Assembly (NCBI GenBank): GCA_046049215.1
Contig: JBJOER010000133.1
Coordinates: 1 to 33,835, forward strand
Reading direction: 5' to 3'
DNA from: JAJTFW01 sp046049215
GTDB taxonomy: Bacteria; Bacteroidota; Bacteroidia; AKYH767-A; OLB10
DNA length: 33,835 nucleotides
Of this stretch, positions 31,844-33,835 are shown piece after piece (position 1 is the stretch's first letter; each line of letters begins with the position of its first letter). The notes under the pieces are model-generated. The model was given only the letters and a program-made list of their open reading frames with translations, was not told the DNA's origin and did not search any database. The translations under genes were made by a program, and so were the position numbers.

Positions 31844-33165
31844 GATGATTCAGATTGAATACTCGTTTTAATCAATGCGGCCAAACCCGAAGCCAGTTGC
31901 CTCCTGGAATAACTCAGTCGCTTTGGCGTCAACTTCTCCCGGGCTTCGCCGAAGGATGGCGAAAGCAACACCTTTTCAATAAAACTAAAGATACCGTTAC
32001 GATCATCACGGCTGAACATCTCACCTGCCCCACATTCATTCAGGATGGTAGCGGCATCGCCCGATACCGGCCCAAGCCCGACGATGGCATTGCCAGAACC
32101 AATGTACTCGAAGAGTTTGCCCGTAAGGATCCCCTCCGATTTCGCCACATCGGGAATCACCAAAAGCAGAAGATCCGAAGTCTGCATCATCTCAACGGCA
32201 TGTGCATGGTGGACATGACCCAGCCATTCCAATGCGATGCCCTTACCATTCCGTTCGATCATACCGCGTAAACCGGCCGGAGCATTGCCCACGAAGCGGA
32301 AGCGAATTGACCGGTCCGGATAGTTCGATTTCAATTGAGACAAGGCCTCAAAAAAAACTTCAGGACGATAACTGTCCGCCATCGTTCCAACATAGGAGAC
32401 CGTGAACCAATTCGGATCGGGCTTTTGATTCGATTGAAAGTCGTCAGTATCGAATCCATTCGGAATGACATGGAACTTCGAATCGTCGGATGAATCGGTT
32501 TTCTGCAGAAAATCACGCTTGATCTGGCCACTGACCACCAACACTTCATCAGCTGATTCCAGCACCTTGCGTTCGTAAGCAGCATCCCGGGCAGCAGCCG
32601 CAGCTCCAAGCATCAGATCTTTGTAATAGTAGATTTCCGTCCACGGGTCGCGCATGTCGGCAATCCATTTCAAACCCGGGAATTGCTTCTTCAAACGAAG
32701 ACCGATCAACTGGGAGGAATGGGGAGGACTGGAAATAAAAACAGCTTGTATTTTCCTCTGCCGGATGATCCGAACAGCTTCTCGATAAGCAAAAGGCACC
32801 CATCCACGCCTCGCATCAGGTATGAATACGTTTCCGCGAATCCAACGCATGATGCGCTGGGAGAGCGAAGAATTGTTCACGTTGGAGAAGCCTCCGTAAG
32901 GCACCGCAGAGGAACCCAACAATCCGGAAACGATCCGCAATGGCTCGAATGACCTGGTTCGAATCATCTCCACCTGCGCAGGCACATCGTTAAGTAGCGA
33001 GGCATCCAACACAGGATAAGAGGCCTGACCGGGATCTACCGTAAGTACGATTGGATTGATTCCGAACTCCGGCAGGTACTTGACGAATTTCAAGGCGCGC
33101 TGAACACCTGCACCTCCTGCGGGAGGCCAGTAATAGGTGATCAAAAGCACATTCAACTTGCCCAT
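31831..33165 (-). CDS. Glycosyltransferase, GT4-like
   Basis: A 444-residue GT-B fold protein starting KLNVLLITYYWPPAGGAGVQR, the typical glycine-rich first strand-loop of this Bacteroidota group. WIADMRDPWTEIYYY, VIPNGFDTDDF, VSYVGTMADSYRPEVFFEAL and GKLFEYIGSGNAIVGLGP mark the donor-binding half. It probably acts on a lipid- or surface-linked glycan; sugar unknown. The start at 33165 was chosen because upstream in-frame residues lie in the YfhO gene and look non-native. It begins 7 bases after the YfhO stop, and its end overlaps asnB copy 3. Confidence 0.88.
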   Translation of the reverse strand: MGKLNVLLITYYWPPAGGAGVQRALKFVKYLPEFGINPIVLTVDPGQASYPVLDASLLNDVPAQVEMIRTRSFEPLRIVSGLLGSSAVPYGGFSNVNNSSLSQRIMRWIRGNVFIPDARRGWVPFAYREAVRIIRQRKIQAVFISSPPHSSQLIGLRLKKQFPGLKWIADMRDPWTEIYYYKDLMLGAAAAARDAAYERKVLESADEVLVVSGQIKRDFLQKTDSSDDSKFHVIPNGFDTDDFQSNQKPDPNWFTVSYVGTMADSYRPEVFFEALSQLKSNYPDRSIRFRFVGNAPAGLRGMIERNGKGIALEWLGHVHHAHAVEMMQTSDLLLLVIPDVAKSEGILTGKLFEYIGSGNAIVGLGPVSGDAATILNECGAGEMFSRDDRNGIFSFIEKVLLSPSFGEAREKLTPKRLSYSRRQLASGLAALIKTSIQSESSCAG

Positions 33166-33172
33166 CGCTTCA

Positions 33173-33835
33173 TCAGGCGCGCTTCTTCCACTCAACAACT
33201 CCGGCAGAACCAACCAGCAATAACAAGAGAATGGAGCCTGCAAGTGAAATCTGTTCACCTTTCGAGTACGATTCCGGCTCGAATTTGAACTCAACGGTAT
33301 GGCGTCCGGACGGTAATGCCATGGCACGCAATACATAGTTGGCCCGGATGTAATCCACTTGCTTGCCGTCGAGATAGGCATTCCATCCTGCGGGATAATG
33401 CACCTCGGAAAAAACAAGCAATCGGTTGGTGGCAGATTGGGTCTCGTACTTCAGGTAGTTCGGAAGCACACCTCCTTCAGGAATGACCAAGCGTACAGAT
33501 GCCGTAGAGTCTACACCAGGCTTCAAAGATGCAAGTGCATCCTGATACCGCGCATCGACAACGGCGCGGGTGCGGACATCCAGGCTATCCAATGCCTTCA
33601 TCTCGGCATCCGCATCGGGAACAACCGACCAGTCATTCACGAACCACGCCGGGCCCATCGCACCGGGATTCAGTTGAGCAACCGGTGAACCGGACTGTTC
33701 GTCCTTTGAAATGAAATACTTCGCATTGAGCATGTTCAAAACACCCATGTTCCCTTTGCTGATCTGATACTCGATCACCTCCTGGTAACGCTTCAGCTTC
33801 GCACCGTGGTATCCGCCGATCGAATGATGGAAATA
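33173..33835 (-). CDS. YfhO-family membrane protein, N-terminus cut by window edge
   Basis: The last 220 residues of a large membrane protein; the frame is open to the right edge. The first visible residues YFHHSIGGYHGAKLKRYQE followed by MLNAKYFIS are highly typical of the periplasmic part of YfhO-family proteins. A beta-rich segment follows (VFSEVHYPAGWNAYLDGKQVD, ALPSGRHTVEFKFEP) and then one C-terminal membrane helix (ISLAGSILLLLLVGSAGVV) with a basic end. YfhO proteins are predicted GT-C-like multi-pass proteins; in Gram-positives YfhO glycosylates lipoteichoic acid, while the Bacteroidota role is not established. It is followed by a glycosyltransferase after 7 bases. Confidence 0.88.
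   Translation of the reverse strand, partial: YFHHSIGGYHGAKLKRYQEVIEYQISKGNMGVLNMLNAKYFISKDEQSGSPVAQLNPGAMGPAWFVNDWSVVPDADAEMKALDSLDVRTRAVVDARYQDALASLKPGVDSTASVRLVIPEGGVLPNYLKYETQSATNRLLVFSEVHYPAGWNAYLDGKQVDYIRANYVLRAMALPSGRHTVEFKFEPESYSKGEQISLAGSILLLLLVGSAGVVEWKKRA

Overview
The window looks like chromosomal DNA from a member of the Bacteroidota. The evidence is the gliding/ABC genes gldF and gldG beside dnaN, a long bifunctional SpoT, a CtlX-type amidinotransferase-fold hydrolase, the short Bacteroidota form of the polysaccharide export lipoprotein, a YfhO-family membrane protein, and repeated TAnnTTTG boxes just upstream of genes (the Bacteroidota -7 promoter element). The order within the phylum cannot be fixed by eye. 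Coding density is very high and no gap exceeds 180 bases. I see no rRNA, tRNA, CRISPR array, insertion sequence or integrase-type mobile element; the one tyrosine recombinase is a housekeeping XerD.

Region 1 (1-8902, minus strand) is housekeeping. A spoT-fur-STAS-purA run is tightly packed (spoT and fur overlap as ATGA) and purA runs off the left edge. Next come dnaN and a translationally coupled gldF-gldG-DUF4340 unit. Region 2 (8966-17145, plus strand) is an exopolysaccharide/O-antigen-type operon: asparagine-synthetase-like amidotransferase, GT4 glycosyltransferase, Wza-like export lipoprotein, Wzc-like tyrosine kinase with a remarkable Tyr/Gly tail, RmlC-type epimerase, and a WecA/MraY-like polyprenyl-phosphate sugar-1-phosphate transferase. 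It starts from a promoter that overlaps the divergent gldF promoter.

Region 3 (17160-22621) is a housekeeping island between two polysaccharide blocks. On the minus strand lie aroQ, ctlX, a CaiB/BaiF CoA-transferase, a GNAT acetyltransferase and trmD, with the last four closely spaced or overlapping. On the plus strand lie xerD and a TPR protein. Region 4 (22618-33835) returns to surface glycan functions: a Wzx-type flippase, a second AsnB, two unrelated-looking SAM methyltransferases, a GT4 enzyme, a nucleotide-sugar epimerase, a third AsnB, another glycosyltransferase, and the C-terminal part of a YfhO-family protein cut by the right edge.

Taken together, regions 2 and 4 could initiate a lipid-linked glycan (WecA-like), build and decorate it (glycosyltransferases, methyltransferases, epimerases, three glutamine-dependent amidotransferases), flip it (Wzx) and export it (Wza/Wzc). 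No Wzy polymerase is visible. I found no clearly unprecedented system. The most unusual points are three divergent AsnB paralogues within 23 kb, the Tyr-Gly tail on the kinase, overlapping divergent promoters at gldF/asnB, and several -7 boxes sitting only 4-9 bases before start codons, which suggests leaderless or near-leaderless messages.
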